13,075 bases of DNA, taken from the NCBI GenBank assembly GCA_023411815.1, contig JAEYOJ010000088.1, positions 1-13,075 on the forward strand, read 5' to 3'. Numbering within the stretch: the stretch's first letter is position 1; each line of letters begins with the position of its first letter. Below, piece by piece: positions 12,964 through 13,075 of this stretch. The position numbers and the translations under genes were made by a program. The DNA is from Pseudomonadota bacterium (GTDB lineage Bacteria > Desulfobacterota > Desulfovibrionia > Desulfovibrionales > Desulfovibrionaceae). The notes below the pieces were generated by a model, which was not told the origin of the DNA, searched no databases, and saw only the letters and a list, made by a program, of their open reading frames with translations.

Positions 12964-13075
12964 TAACGGGTTTGCAGCGCTGCAGCACCTCCTTTGGCCT
13001 GTGAGCCAAAGAGGCGGCAAAGCTCCTGAAGGCCTTGCCCAAATCCTTGAGGTCGTTCCAGCACCAGTTGTAGGA
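12950..13075 (-). CDS. IS630-family transposase, C-terminal part (runs off right edge)
   Basis: The last 41 residues of a transposase are visible, ending at TGA 12952-12950. They read SYNWCWNDLKDLGKAFRSFA, then ASLAHRPKEVLQRCKPVMSIS. The final 29 align without gaps to the remnant at 599-688, with 6 differences. The catalytic DDE residues lie outside the window, so intactness cannot be judged, but the visible part is open and undamaged. Confidence 0.85.
   Translation of the reverse strand, partial: SYNWCWNDLKDLGKAFRSFAASLAHRPKEVLQRCKPVMSIS

Larger units (their letters stand above)
12938..13075 (-). mobile_element. IS630-family insertion sequence, transposase-tail end (cut by right edge)
   Basis: The element begins at the terminal repeat TAGTCCCCCG and continues off the right edge. 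Its transposase reads leftward and ends 12 bases inside the element. The flank reads AACTA immediately before it, fitting insertion at the TA of a CTA(G) target. About 55 bases of this end match the reverse complement of 645-700 with only a few changes, so it is a relative of the remnant at the left side. Confidence 0.85.

Overview
The window looks like a chromosomal segment of a sulfate-reducing delta-type proteobacterium, most likely Desulfovibrionales. The basis is gene content and order (an ileS-lspA-lgt run followed by small Desulfovibrio-type proteins, and a small protein resembling the DVU0772 family) and fairly GC-rich coding DNA. This is an inference from protein character; no search could be run.

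Both ends lie in IS630-family insertion sequences. At the left edge a copy on the minus strand (1-596) contains the first 173 codons of a transposase. It sits inside the tail of an older, diverged copy that points right (597-700). At the right edge (12938-13075) a third copy shows its terminal inverted repeat and the last 41 transposase residues on the minus strand. The older left copy and the right copy face each other tail to tail across about 12.2 kb of ordinary chromosomal genes.

Region 781-7039 is one leftward gene series: ileS (isoleucyl-tRNA synthetase), lspA, lgt, a 74-residue PLDc_N-like membrane protein, a CpoB/YbgF-like lipoprotein, a NIL-domain double [4Fe-4S] ferredoxin and an atypical PilZ protein. 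From lspA to the PilZ gene the genes overlap or are separated by 3-19 bases, so they probably form one transcript. Lgt and LspA are the lipoprotein-maturation enzymes that would process the CpoB-like lipoprotein encoded just downstream.

Region 7040-7911 has no convincing gene. It holds a strong minus-strand intrinsic terminator about 210 bases upstream of ileS (a leader attenuator or the end of a small RNA), an island of about 25% G+C, and a short structured stretch. Region 7912-10111 encodes, leftward, a secreted DUF4140/DUF4139 (MuiA-like) protein and then a NUDIX hydrolase. Divergent from these, 10245-11665 is a translationally coupled pair: a class I methyltransferase and a beta-hydroxyacid dehydrogenase of the glyoxylate/succinic-semialdehyde reductase type, closed by a strong terminator. 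Region 11700-12567 holds two leftward genes, a rhodanese-domain protein and the DVU0772-like protein.

I found no CRISPR array, tRNA, rRNA, defence cassette or clearly new system. The points most worth a second look are the ileS leader terminator with its own promoter-like box, the AT-rich island, the nested IS junction that rebuilds a CTAG target, and the NIL-ferredoxin/PilZ pair at the end of the lipoprotein operon.
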